Below, piece after piece: positions 1-11,005 of a DNA stretch of 64,000 bases. Every line of letters begins with the position of its first letter. The stretch's first letter is position 1. The stretch lies in NCBI RefSeq assembly GCF_051401765.1, contig NW_027480506.1:1054001-1118000 (forward strand), given 5' to 3'. The translations under genes were made by a program, and so were the position numbers. Below the pieces are notes generated by a model. The model did no database searches. It was not told the DNA's origin and worked only from the letters and a program-made list of their open reading frames with translations. This stretch comes from Calliopsis andreniformis. Its lineage: Eukaryota > Arthropoda > Insecta > Hymenoptera > Andrenidae.

Positions 1-1043
1 TGAGGATTGAGGATTGAGTATTGAGGGTTGAGGATTGATGATTGAGTATCGGGGATTGAAGATTGTGTACTGCGGATTGATGATTGAGGACGGAGGATGA
101 GGGCTGAGGGTTGAGGTTTGAGGTTTGAGTATTGAATCCTGAGAATTCAGGATATTCTATTGAGTATTGAGAATTGATGATTGATGGCTGAGTATTGAGG
201 ATTAAAGATTGAGGATTGAGGATTGAGGATTGAGGATTGAGGATTGAGGATTGAGTATTGAAGATTGAGGATTGAAGATTGGGAACTGGGGATTGAGGAT
301 TGAACATTGAGGACTGAGTGTTGAGTGTTGAGTGATGAGAATTGATGTTTGTAGATAGAGATTTGAAGATTGCAGATTGAGTATTGAGTATTGAAAACTT
401 TGAATTGAGGATATTCTATTGAGGATTGAGAATTGACAACTGATTGTTGAGGACTAAGGTCTGAAGATTGAGGATTCAGGATTGAGGATTCAGAATTGAG
501 GTTTGAGGACGAAGGATTGAGGATAGAAGATTGAGGACTGGGGAATGAGGATTGAAGATTGAGGATTGGGTATTGAGGATTGAAGAATGAGGGTTGATGA
601 TTGAGGATTGAGGATTGAGGATTGAAGATTGAGTATTGAGGATTGAAGACTGACGATTGAGGATTGAGGATTGAGGATTGAGGATTGAGGATTGAGGATT
701 GAGGATTGAGGATTGAGGATTGAGGATTGAGGATTGTGGATTGAGGATTGAATATTGACGATTAAGAATTGAGGATTGAGTACTGAGGATTGAAGATTGA
801 GGACTGAGGATTGAGGATTGAGGATTGAAGATTGAGGATTGTATACAGAGGATTGAAGAATGAGGATTGAGGATTGAGGATTGTGGATTGAGGATTGAAG
901 ATTGAGTATTGAGGATTGAAGACTGACGATTGAGGATTGAGGATTGAGGATTGAGGATTGAGGATTGAGGATTGAGGATTGAAGATTGAGGATTGAGTAT
1001 TGAGGATTGAATATTGAGGATTGAGGATTGAGGATTGAGGGTT
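1..1043 (+). repeat. Left-edge satellite mosaic
   Basis: This gene-free stretch holds three recognisable pieces. Around 115-160 is one landmark A hairpin with an EcoRI site at 143. Around 300-440 is a block with TGAGTGATGAG, GATTTGAAGATTGCAG and GACAACTGATTG that otherwise belongs to the HOR2 array far to the right (for example about 45880-46030). From about 545 to 1010 it matches about 4545-5005 at a shift of 3994-4001 bp, the 7-bp spread being one heptamer. The edge is thus assembled from blocks also seen elsewhere in the window. Confidence 0.8.
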
Positions 1044-1303
1044 GAGAATGAGGGCTGAGGGTTGAGGATTCAGGTTTGAGTATAGAATCCTGAGAGTTCA
1101 GGATATTCTATTGAGCATTGAGAATTGAGTATTGATGGTTGAGTATTGAGGACTGAGGATTGAGGATTGAGGATTGAGGACTGAGTATTGAAGATTGAGG
1201 ATTGATGATTGAGGATTGAGGATTGAGGATTGAGGATTGAGAATTGAGGATTGAGGACTGAAGATTGTATATTGATGATTGAAGATTGAGGATTGAGGAT
1301 TGA

Positions 1304-1693
1304 GTGTTGTGGATTGAGGACGAGGACTGAGGGTTGAGTATTGATGTCTGAGGTCTGAGGATTGAGGATTGAGGATTGAGAATTGAGGATTGAGGATTGA
1401 GTATTGAGGGTTGAAGATTGAGGATTGTGGATTGAGGATTGAGGATTGAGGACTGAAGATTGTATATTGATGATTGAAGATTGAGGATTGAGGATTGAGT
1501 GTTGTGGATTGAGGACGAGGACTGAGGGTTGAGTATTGATGTCTGATGTCTGAGGATTGAGGATTGAGGATTGAGAATTGAGGATTGAGGATTGAGAATT
1601 GAGGATTGAGGATTGAGGACTGAGGATTGAGGATTGAGTATTGAGGATTGAATATTGAGGATTGAGGATTGAGGATTGAGGATTGAGAATGAG
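1304..1693 (+). repeat. 195-bp module, tandem pair (type example)
   Basis: The phrase GTGTTGTGGATTGAGGACGA starts at 1304 and again at 1499, giving a 195-bp period. Since 195 is 27 heptamers plus six bases, one 6-mer (GGACGA) per module accounts for the length. The module also carries GTATTGATGTCTGAGG and GATTGTATATTGATGATTG. It recurs as singles and pairs in most blocks of the window, including HOR1, HOR2 and HOR3. Loss of exactly one copy distinguishes some higher-order units, for example in HOR2 near 53240. Confidence 0.88.
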
Positions 1694-1724
1694 GGCTGTG
1701 GGTTGAGGATTCATGTTTGAGTAT

Positions 1725-1753
1725 AGAATCCTGAGAATTCAGGATATTCTATT
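1725..1753. repeat. Landmark A: imperfect hairpin with EcoRI site (type example)
   Basis: Arm AGAATCCTGA, loop GAAT and arm TCAGGAT-TTCT with a two-base bulge form an imperfect inverted repeat around GAATTC. It is one of the few places with CC on the + strand. EcoRI positions of the family by eye: 143, 1735, 2829, 3428, 5436, 6077, 7842, 8483, 9849, 11138, 11786, 15373, 17157, 17791, 19158, 19799, 20426, 24202, 25986, 26620, 27987, 28628, 29255, 33031, 47483, 48096, 53022, 53440, 56647, 57065, 60866, 61472, 61944, 62550, 63002 and 63608. The copy at about 1094 has lost the site. I see none between 33031 and 47483. A function (protein binding, nucleosome phasing, cruciform) is not shown. Confidence 0.85.
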
Positions 1754-2079
1754 GAGCATTGAGAATTGAGGATTGATGATTGAGTATTGAGGATTGAGGA
1801 TTGAGGATTGAGGATTGAGGATTGAGTATTGAAGATTGAGGATTGATGATTGAGGATTGAGGATTGAGGATTGAGGATTGAGAATTGAGGATTGAGGACT
1901 GAAGATTGTATATTGATGATTGAAGATTGAGGATTGAGGATTGAGTGTTGTGGATTGAGGTTGGAGGATTGAAGAGAGAGGACTGAGTGTTGGGGTGTGA
2001 GTGTTGAGGGTAGATGTTTGAGGATTGAGGTTTGATTATTGAATATTGTGAATTGAGTGAGGAACCATGAGAATTCAGG

Positions 2080-2095
2080 ATATTCTATAGAATAT
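2080..2095. repeat. Landmark B: perfect 16-bp palindrome (type example)
   Basis: ATATTCTATAGAATAT is its own reverse complement. It lies nine bases after an EcoRI site, in a context GAACCATGAGAATTC that is not heptamer-like. Copies start at 2080, 3773, 6422, 8828, 10194, 12096, 15718, 18101, 20736, 24547, 26930, 29565, 33376, 34811, 40496 and 43845. None is seen in 44-64 kb. The palindrome probably arose by change of landmark A (…TATTCTATTGAGCATTG) rather than by insertion, because the surrounding bases align. It could be a binding site or simply an inherited marker. Confidence 0.85.
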
Positions 2096-2778
2096 TGAGA
2101 ATTGAGGATTGATGGCTGAGTATTGAGGATTGATGGTTTGGGTTGGGGATTGAGGGTTGTGGATTGAGGACGAGGACTGAGTGTTGAGTATTGATGTTTG
2201 AGGTCTGAGGATTGAGGATTGAGGATTGTGAATAGAGGATTGAGGATTGAGGATTGAAGATTGAGGATAGGGCATTGAGGATTGAAAAATGAGTATTCAG
2301 GATTGAGGATTGAGTATTGAGTATCGAAGATTGAGTATTGAGGATTGAGGATTGAGGATTGAGTGTTGAGTGCTGAAGATTGAGTATGAGGGTTGAAGAC
2401 TGACGATTGAGGATTGAGGATTGAGGATTGAGGATTGAGGATTGAGGATTGAAGACTGAGGATTGAGGATTGAGGATGAGGTCTGAGGGTTGAGGATTGA
2501 GGTTTGAGGACTGAGGACTGAGGATCGAGGATTGGGAGTTGAGGATTGAGGACAGAGGATTGAAGATTGAGGATTGGGTATTGAGGATTGAAGAGTGAGG
2601 ATTGAGGATTGAGGATTGAGGACTGAGGATTGAAGATTGAGTATTGAGGATTGAAGACTGACGATTGAGGACTGAGGATTGAGGATTGAGTATTGAGGAT
2701 TGAGGATCGAGGATTGAATATTGAGGATTGAGTATTGAGGATTGAATATTGAGGATTGAGGATTGAGGATTGAGGATT

Positions 2779-5385
2779 GAGAATGAGGGCTGAGGGTTGA
2801 GAATTCAGGTTTGAGTATAGAATCCTGAGAATTCAGGATATTCTATTGAGCATTGAGAATTGAGTATTGATGGTTGAGTATTGAGGATTGAGGATTGAGG
2901 ATTGAGGATTGAGGATTGAGTATTGAAGATTGAGGATTGATGATTGAGGATTGAGGATTGAGGATTGAGGATTGAGAATTGAGGATTGAGGACTGAAGAT
3001 TGTATATTGATGATTGAAGATTGAGGATTGAGGATTGAGTGTTGTGGATTGAGGACGAGGACTGAGGGTTGAGTATTGATGTCTGAGATCTGAGGATTGA
3101 GGATTGAGGATTGAGAATTGAGGATTGAGGATTGAGTATTGAGGACTGAAGATTGTATATTGATGATTGCAGATTGAGGTTTGAGGATTGAGTGTTGTGG
3201 ATTGAGGACGAGGACTGAGGGTTGAGTATTTATGTCTGATGTCTGAGGATTGAGGATTGAGGATTGAGAATTGAGGATTGAGGATTGAGAATTGAGGATT
3301 GAGGATTTAGGACTGAGGATTGACGATTGAGTATTGAGGATTGAATATTGAGGATTGAGGATTGAGGATTGAGGATTGAGAATGAGGGCTGTGGGTTGAG
3401 GATTCATGTTTGAGTATAGAATCCTGAGAATTCAGGATATTCTATTGAGCATTGAGAATTGAGGATTGATGGTTGAGTATTGAGGATTGAGGATTGAGGA
3501 TTGAGGATTGAGGATTGAGTATTGAAGATTGAGGATTGATGATTGAGGATTGAGGATTGAGGATTGAGGATTGAGAATTGAGGATTGAGGACTGAAGATT
3601 GTATATTGATGATTGAAGATTGAGGATTGAGGATTGAGTGTTGTGGATTGAGGATGGAGGATTGAAGAGAGAGGACTGAGTGTTGGGGTTTGAGAGTTGA
3701 GAGTAGATGTTTGAGGATTGAGGTTTGATTATTGAATATTGTGAATTGAGTGAGGAACCATGAGAATTCAGGATATTCTATAGAATATTGAGAATTGAGG
3801 ATTGATGGTTGAGTATTGAGGATTGATGGTTTGTGTTGGGGATTGAGGGTTGTGGATTGAGGACGAGGACTGAGGGTTGAGTATTGATGTTTGAGGTCTG
3901 AGGATTGAGGATTGAGGATTGTGAATAGAGGATTGAGGATTGAGGATTGAAGATTGAGGATAGGGCATTGAGGATTGAAAAATGAGGATTCAGGATTGAG
4001 GATTGAGTATTGAGTATTGAAGATTGAGTATTGAGGATTGAGGATTGAGGATTGAGTGTTGAGTGCTGAAGATTGAGTATGAGGGTTGAAGACTGACGAT
4101 CGAGGATTGAGGATTGAGGATTGAGGATTGATGATTGAGGATTGAAGACTGAGGATTGAGGATTGAGGATGCGGGCTGAGGGTTGAGGATTGAGGTTTGA
4201 GGACTGAGGACTGAGGATCGAGGATTGAGAGTTGAGGATTGAGGACAGAGGATTGAGGATTGAGGATTGGGTATTGAGGATTGAGGATTGAGGATTGAGG
4301 ATTGAGGATTGAGGATTGAGGATTGAAGATTGAGTATTGAGGATTGAAGACTGACGATTGAGGACTGAGGATTGAGGATTGAGTATTGAGGGTTGAAGAC
4401 TGCCGATTGAGGATTGAGGTTTGAGGATTGAGGATTGAGGATTGAAGACTGAGAATTGAGGATTGAGGATGAGGGCTGAGGGTTGAGGATTGAGGTTTGA
4501 GGACTGAGGACTGAGGAGCGAGGATTGAGAGTTGAGGATTGAGGACTGAGGATTGAAGATTGAGGATTGGGTATTGAGGATTGAAGAATGAGGGTTGATG
4601 ATTGAGGATTGAGGATTGAGGATTGAAGATTGAGTATTGAGGATTGAAGACTGACGATTGAGGATTGAGGATTGAGGATTGAGGATTGAGGATTGAGGAT
4701 AGAGGATTGAGGATTGAGGATTGAGGATTGTGGATTGAGGATTGAATATTGACGATTAAGGATTGAGGATTGAGTACTGAGGATTGAAGATTGAGGACTG
4801 AGGATTGAGGATTGAGGATTGAAGATTGAGGATTGTGTATAGAGGATTGAAGAATGAGGATTGAGGATTGAGGATTGTGGATTGAGGATTGAAGATTGAG
4901 TATTGAGGATTGAAGACTGACGATTGAGGATTGAGGATTGAGGATTGAGGATTGAGGATTGAGGATTGAAGATTGAGTATTGAGGATTGAAGATCGAGGA
5001 TTGAGGATTGAGGATTGAGGATTGAGGATTTAAGTTTGAGGATGAGGGCTGAGGGTTGAGGATTGAGGTTTGAGGATTGATGATTGAGGATTGAGGATTG
5101 AAGATTGAGGATTGGGTATCGCGGATTGAACATTGAGGATTGAGGATTGAGGATTGAGGATTGAGGATTGAGGACTCAAGATTGTATATTGATGATTGAA
5201 GATTGGGAATTGAGGATTGAGTGTTGTGGATTGAGGACGAGGACTGAGGTTTGAGTATTGATGTTTGAGGTCTGAGGATTGAGGATTGAGGATTGAGAAT
5301 TGAGGATTGAGGATTGAGGATTGAAGATTGAGGATTGAGTACTGAGGATTGAATATTGAGGATTGAGGATTGAGGATTGAGGATT
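2779..5385 (+). repeat. Irregular higher-order unit 2 (2607 bp)
   Basis: It has the same A-A-B landmark order as unit 1: EcoRI at 2829 and 3428, palindrome 3773-3788. An extra EcoRI site at 2801 arises from a local GAATTCAGG variant. Its first block is 42 bp (six heptamers) shorter than in unit 1. The tail is longer and contains the segment of about 4545-5005 that matches the window's left edge. Confidence 0.85.
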
Positions 5386-7791
5386 CAGAATGAGGGCTGA
5401 GGGTTGAGGATTCAGGTTTGAGTATAGAATCCTGAGAATTCAGGATATTCTATTGAGCATTGAGAATTGAGTATTGATGGTTGAGTATTGAGGATTGAGG
5501 ATTGAGGATTGAGGATTGAGGATTGAGTATTGAAGTTTGAGGATTGATGATTGAGGATTAAGGATTGAGGATTGAGGATTGAGAATTGAGGATTGAGGAC
5601 TGAAGATTGTATATTGATGATTGAAGATTGAGGATTGAGGATTGAGTGTTGTGGATTGAGGACGAGGACTGAGGGTTGAGTATTGATGTCTGAGGTCTGA
5701 GGATTGAGGATTGAGGATTGAGAATTGAGGATTGAGGATTGCGTATTGAGGGTTGAAGATTGAGGATTGTGGATTGAGGATTGAGGATTGAGGACTGAAG
5801 ATTGTATATTGATGATTGAAGATTGAGGATTGAGGATTGAGTGTTGTGGATTGAGGACGAGGACTGAGGGTTGAGTATTGATGTCTGATGTCTGAGGATT
5901 GAGGATTGAGGATTGAGAATTGAGGATTGAGGATTGAGAATTGAGGATTGAGGATTGAGTACTGAGGATTGAGGATTGAGTATTGAGGATTGAATATTGA
6001 GGATTGAGGATTGAGGATTGAGGATTGAGAATGAGGGCTGTGGGTTGAGGATTCATGTTTGAGTATAGAATCCTGAGAATTCAGGATATTCTATTGAGCA
6101 TTCAGAATTGAGGATTGATGATTGAGTATTGAGGATTGAGGATTGAGGATTGAGGATTGAGGATTGGGTATTGAAGATTGAGGATTGATGATTGAGGATT
6201 GAGGATTGAAGATTGAGGATTGAGAATTGAGGATTGAGGACTGAAGATTGTATATTGATGATTGAAGATTGAGGATTGAGGATTGAGTGTTGTGGATTGA
6301 GGATGGAGGATTGAAGAGAGAGGACTGAGTGTTGGGGTTTGAGTGTTGAGAGTAGATGTTTGAGGATTGAGGTTTGATTATAGAATATTGTGAATTGAGT
6401 GAGGAACCATGAGAATTCAGGATATTCTATAGAATATTGAGAATTGAGGATTGATGGTTGAGTATTGAGGATTGATGGTTTGGGTTGGGGATTGAGGGTT
6501 GTGGATTGAGGACGAGGACTGAGGGTTGAGTATTGATGTTTGAGGTCTGAGGATTGAGGATTGAGGATTGTGAATAGAGGATTGAGGATTGAGGATTGAG
6601 GATTGGGGATAGGGCATTGAGGATTGAAAAATGAGGATTCAGGATTGAGGATTGAGTATTGAGTATTGAAGATTGAGTATTGAGGATTGAGGATTGAGGA
6701 TTGAGTGTTGAGTGCTGAAGATTGAGTATGAGGGTTGAAGACTGACGATTGAGGATTGAGGATTGAGGATTGAGGATTGAGGATTGAGGATTGAAGACTG
6801 AGGATTGAGGATTGAGGATGAGGGCTGAGGGTTGAGGATTGAGGTTTGAGGACTGAGGACTGAGGATCGAGGATTGAGAGTTGAGGATTGAGGACAGAGG
6901 ATTGAAGATTGAGGATTGGGCATTGAGGATTGAAGAGTGAGGATTGAGGATTGAGGATTGAGGATTGAGGATTGAAGATTGAGTATTGAGGATTGAAGAC
7001 TGACGGTTGAGGACTGAGGATTGAGGATTGAGTATTGAGGATTGAGGATTGAGGATTGAGGATTGAGGATTGAGGATGGAGGATTGATGGTTGAGTATTG
7101 AGGATTGATGGTTGAGGGTTGTGTGTTGAATATTGAGGATGCAGGATTCAGGTTTGAGGGTTGAGGATTGAGGATAGAGGACTGAGGACTGAGGATTGAG
7201 GATGGAGCATTGAGGATTGAAGATTGAGGACTGGGGAATGAGGATTGAAGATTGAGGATTAAGGATTGAGGATTGTGGATTGAGGATCTAGGATTGGAGA
7301 TTGATTATTGAGAATTGAAGATTGAGGATTGAGGATTGACAATTGAGGATTGAGGATTGATAATTGAGAATTGAGGATGAGGACTGAGGGTTGAGGATTG
7401 AGGTTATAGGAATGAGGATTGAGGATTGAGAATTGAGGATTGAGGATTGAGGATTGAGGATTGAGGATTGTGGATTAAGGATTGAATATTGACGATTAAG
7501 GATTGAGGATTGAGTACTGAGGATTGAAGATTGAGGACTGAGGATTGAGGATTGAGTATTGAGGATTGAGGATTGAGGATTGAGGATTGAGGATTGAAGA
7601 TTGAGTCTTGAGGATTGAGGATTGAGGATTGAGGTTTGAGGATTGAGGATTGAAGATCGCGGGTTGATGATTGAGGATTGAGTATTGAGGATTGAGGATT
7701 GAGTATTGAGGATTGAGGATTGAGGATTGAAAATTGAGGATTGAGTATTGAGGATTGAATATTGAGGATTGAGGATTGAGGATTGAGGATT
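5386..7791 (+). repeat. Irregular higher-order unit 3 (2406 bp)
   Basis: The landmark order is A-A-B, with EcoRI at 5436 and 6077 and palindrome 6422-6437. The distance from unit start to palindrome equals that of unit 1. The tail after about 7070 contains the AGGATCTAGGATTGGAGATT segment, a third recurrent marker found in many later units (for example about 13000, 13890 and 21640). Confidence 0.85.
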
Positions 7792-9639
7792 GAGAATGAG
7801 GGCTGTGGGTTGAGGATTCAGGTTTGATTATAGAATCCTGAGAATTCAGGATATTCTATTGAGCATTGAGAATTGAGTATTGATGTTTGAGTATTGAGGA
7901 TTGAGGATTGAGGATTGAGGATTGAGGATTGTGTATTGAAGATTGAGGATTGATGATTGAGGATTGAGGATTGAGGATTGAGGATTGAGAATTGAGGATT
8001 CAGGACTGAAGATTGTATATTGATGATTGAAGATTGAGGATTGAGGATTGAGTGTTGTGGATTGAGGACGAGGACTGAGGGTTGAGTATTGATGTCTGAG
8101 GTCTGAGGATTGAGGATTGAGGATTGAGAATTGAGGATTGAGGATTGAGTATTGAGGGTTGAAGATTGAGGATTGTGGATTGAGGATTGAGGATTGAGGA
8201 CTGAAGATTGTATATTGATGATTGCAGATTGAGGATTGAGGATTGAGTGTTGTGGATTGAGGACGAGGACTGAGGGTTGAGAATTGATGTCTGATGTCTG
8301 AGGATTGAGGATTGAGGATTGAGAATTGAGGATTGAGGATTGAGAATTGAGGATTGAGGATTGAGGACTGAGGATTGAGGATTGAGTATTGAGGATTGAA
8401 TATTGAGGATTGAGGATTGAGGATTGAGGATTGAGAATGAGGGCTGTGGGTTGAGGATTCATGTTTGAGTATAGAATCCTGAGAATTCAGGATATTCTAT
8501 TGAGCATTGAGAATTGAGGATTGATGATTGAGTATTGAGGATTGAGGATTGAGGATTGAGGATTGAGGATTGAGTATTGAAGATTGAGGATTGATGATTG
8601 AGGATTGAGGATTGAGGATTGAGGATTGAGAATTGAGGATTGAGGACTGAAGATTGTATATTGATGATTGAAGATTGAGGATTGAGGATTGAGTGTTGTG
8701 GATTGAGGTAGGAGGATTGAAGAGAGAGGACTGAGTGTTGGGGTTTGAGTGTTGAGAGTAGATGTTTGAGGATTGAGGTTTGATTATTGAATATTGTGAA
8801 TTGAGTGAGGAACCATGAGAATTCAGGATATTCTATAGAATATTGAGAATTGAGGATTGATGGTTGAGTATTGAGGATTGATGGTTTGGGTTGGGGATTG
8901 AGGGTTGTGGATTGAGGACGAGGACTGAGGGTTGAGTATTGATGTTTGAGGTCTGAGGATTGAGGATTGAGGATTGTGAATAGAGGATTGAGGATTGAGG
9001 ATTGAAGATTGAGGATAGGGCATTGAGGATTGAAAAATGAGGATTCAGGATTGAGGATTGAGTATTGAGTATTGAAGATTGAGTATTGAGGATTGAGGAT
9101 TGAGTATTGAGTGTAGAGTGCTGAAGATTGAGTATGAGGGTTGAAGACTGACGATCGAGGATAGAGGATTGAGGATTGAGGATTGAGGATTAAGGATTGA
9201 AGACTGAGGATTGAGGATTGAGGATGAGGGCTGAGGGTTGAGGATTGAGGTTTGAGGACTGAGGACTGAGGATCGAGGATTGAGAGTTGAGGATTGAGGA
9301 CTGAGGATTGAAGATTGAGGATTGGGTATTGAGGATCGAAGAATGAGGGTTGATGATTGAGGATTGAAGATTGAGTATTGAGGATTGAAGACTGACGATT
9401 GAGGATTGAGGATTGAGGATTGAGGATTGAAGATTGAGGATTGGGTATCGCGGATTGAACATTGAGGATTGAGGATTGAGGATTGAGGATTGAGGATTGA
9501 GGATTGAGGACTGAAGATTGTATATTGATGATTGAAGATTGGGAATTGAGGATTGAGTGTTGTGGATTGAGGACGAGGACTGAGGTTTGAGTATTGATGT
9601 TTGAGGTCTGAGGATTGAGGATTGAGGATTGAGAATTGA
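7792..9639 (+). repeat. Irregular higher-order unit 4, running into the 1366-bp duplication
   Basis: It shows the A-A-B order again, with EcoRI at 7842 and 8483 and palindrome 8828-8843. Its right part from about 8274 is the first copy of the 1366-bp tandem duplication annotated separately, so the unit's natural right end is obscured. Confidence 0.75.
8274..9639 (+). repeat. 1366-bp tandem duplication, copy 1
   Basis: The segment from TGAGGGTTGA at 8271-8280 to 9639 is repeated immediately downstream at a shift of exactly 1366 bp. The paired markers are EcoRI 8483/9849 and palindrome 8828/10194. By eye the copies differ at very few bases (one near 8282/9648). On its left, sequence before 8274 does not match sequence before 9640, which fixes the junction. 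Confidence 0.9.
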
Positions 9640-11005
9640 GGGTTGAGTATTGATGTCTGATGTCTGAGGATTGAGGATTGAGGATTGAGAATTGAGGATT
9701 GAGGATTGAGAATTGAGGATTGAGGATTGAGGACTGAGGATTGAGGATTGAGTATTGAGGATTGAATATTGAGGATTGAGGATTGAGGATTGAGGATTGA
9801 GAATGAGGGCTGTGGGTTGAGGATTCATGTTTGAGTATAGAATCCTGAGAATTCAGGATATTCTATTGAGCATTGAGAATTGAGGATTGATGATTGAGTA
9901 TTGAGGATTGAGGATTGAGGATTGAGGATTGAGGATTGAGTATTGAAGATTGAGGATTGATGATTGAGGATTGAGGATTGAGGATTGAGGATTGAGAATT
10001 GAGGATTGAGGACTGAAGATTGTATATTGATGATTGAAGATTGAGGATTGAGGATTGAGTGTTGTGGATTGAGGTAGGAGGATTGAAGAGAGAGGACTGA
10101 GTGTTGGGGTTTGAGTGTTGAGAGTAGATGTTTGAGGATTGAGGTTTGATTATTGAATATTGTGAATTGAGTGAGGAACCATGAGAATTCAGGATATTCT
10201 ATAGAATATTGAGAATTGAGGATTGATGGTTGAGTATTGAGGATTGATGGTTTGGGTTGGGGATTGAGGGTTGTGGATTGAGGACGAGGACTGAGGGTTG
10301 AGTATTGATGTTTGAGGTCTGAGGATTGAGGATTGAGGATTGTGAATAGAGGATTGAGGATTGAGGATTGAAGATTGAGGATAGGGCATTGAGGATTGAA
10401 AAATGAGGATTCAGGATTGAGGATTGAGTATTGAGTATTGAAGATTGAGTATTGAGGATTGAGGATTGAGTATTGAGTGTAGAGTGCTGAAGATTGAGTA
10501 TGAGGGTTGAAGACTGACGATCGAGGATAGAGGATTGAGGATTGAGGATTGAGGATTAAGGATTGAAGACTGAGGATTGAGGATTGAGGATGAGGGCTGA
10601 GGGTTGAGGATTGAGGTTTGAGGACTGAGGACTGAGGATCGAGGATTGAGAGTTGAGGATTGAGGACTGAGGATTGAAGATTGAGGATTGGGTATTGAGG
10701 ATCGAAGAATGAGGGTTGATGATTGAGGATTGAAGATTGAGTATTGAGGATTGAAGACTGACGATTGAGGATTGAGGATTGAGGATTGAGGATTGAAGAT
10801 TGAGGATTGGGTATCGCGGATTGAACATTGAGGATTGAGGATTGAGGATTGAGGATTGAGGATTGAGGATTGAGGACTGAAGATTGTATATTGATGATTG
10901 AAGATTGGGAATTGAGGATTGAGTGTTGTGGATTGAGGACGAGGACTGAGGTTTGAGTATTGATGTTTGAGGTCTGAGGATTGAGGATTGAGGATTGAGA
11001 ATTGA
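9640..11005 (+). repeat. 1366-bp tandem duplication, copy 2
   Basis: This is the second copy of the 8274-9639 block. After GAGAATTGAG near 9631-9640 copy 1 jumps into the start of copy 2. At the matching place, about 11006, copy 2 continues into ordinary flanking repeat. This is the signature of a single tandem duplication. The same block is also found at a 5524-bp shift in HOR1 (about 15164-16530), so it is an ordinary member of the family that was locally doubled. Confidence 0.9.

Larger units (their letters stand above)
1044..2778 (+). repeat. Irregular higher-order unit 1 (1735 bp)
   Basis: The unit starts at GAGAATGAGG. It carries landmark A at about 1080-1115, here with the EcoRI site mutated to GAGTTC, then two 195-bp modules, a second landmark A (EcoRI at 1735) and landmark B (palindrome 2080-2095). 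The rest is ordinary heptamer with variants such as TGAGTGCTGAAG. It is related to the units starting at 2779, 5386 and 7792, which share the same order of landmarks A-A-B about 1 kb apart and then differ in the length of the tail. Confidence 0.85.

Noticed and set aside
2071..2095. Landmarks A and B as transposon termini or insertion targets
   Set aside because: No transposase, terminal inverted repeats enclosing a cargo, or target-site duplication is present. The landmarks align base by base with each other inside the array and look like diverged satellite.
2075..2275. Recurrent 66-codon minus-strand frame at eight places (2075, 3768, 6417, 8823, 10189, 15713, 24542, 33371)
   Set aside because: The recurrence follows landmark B blocks. 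The frame merely ends in the landmark, where a TCA on the + strand supplies the stop. There are no features of a small protein beyond the repeat.
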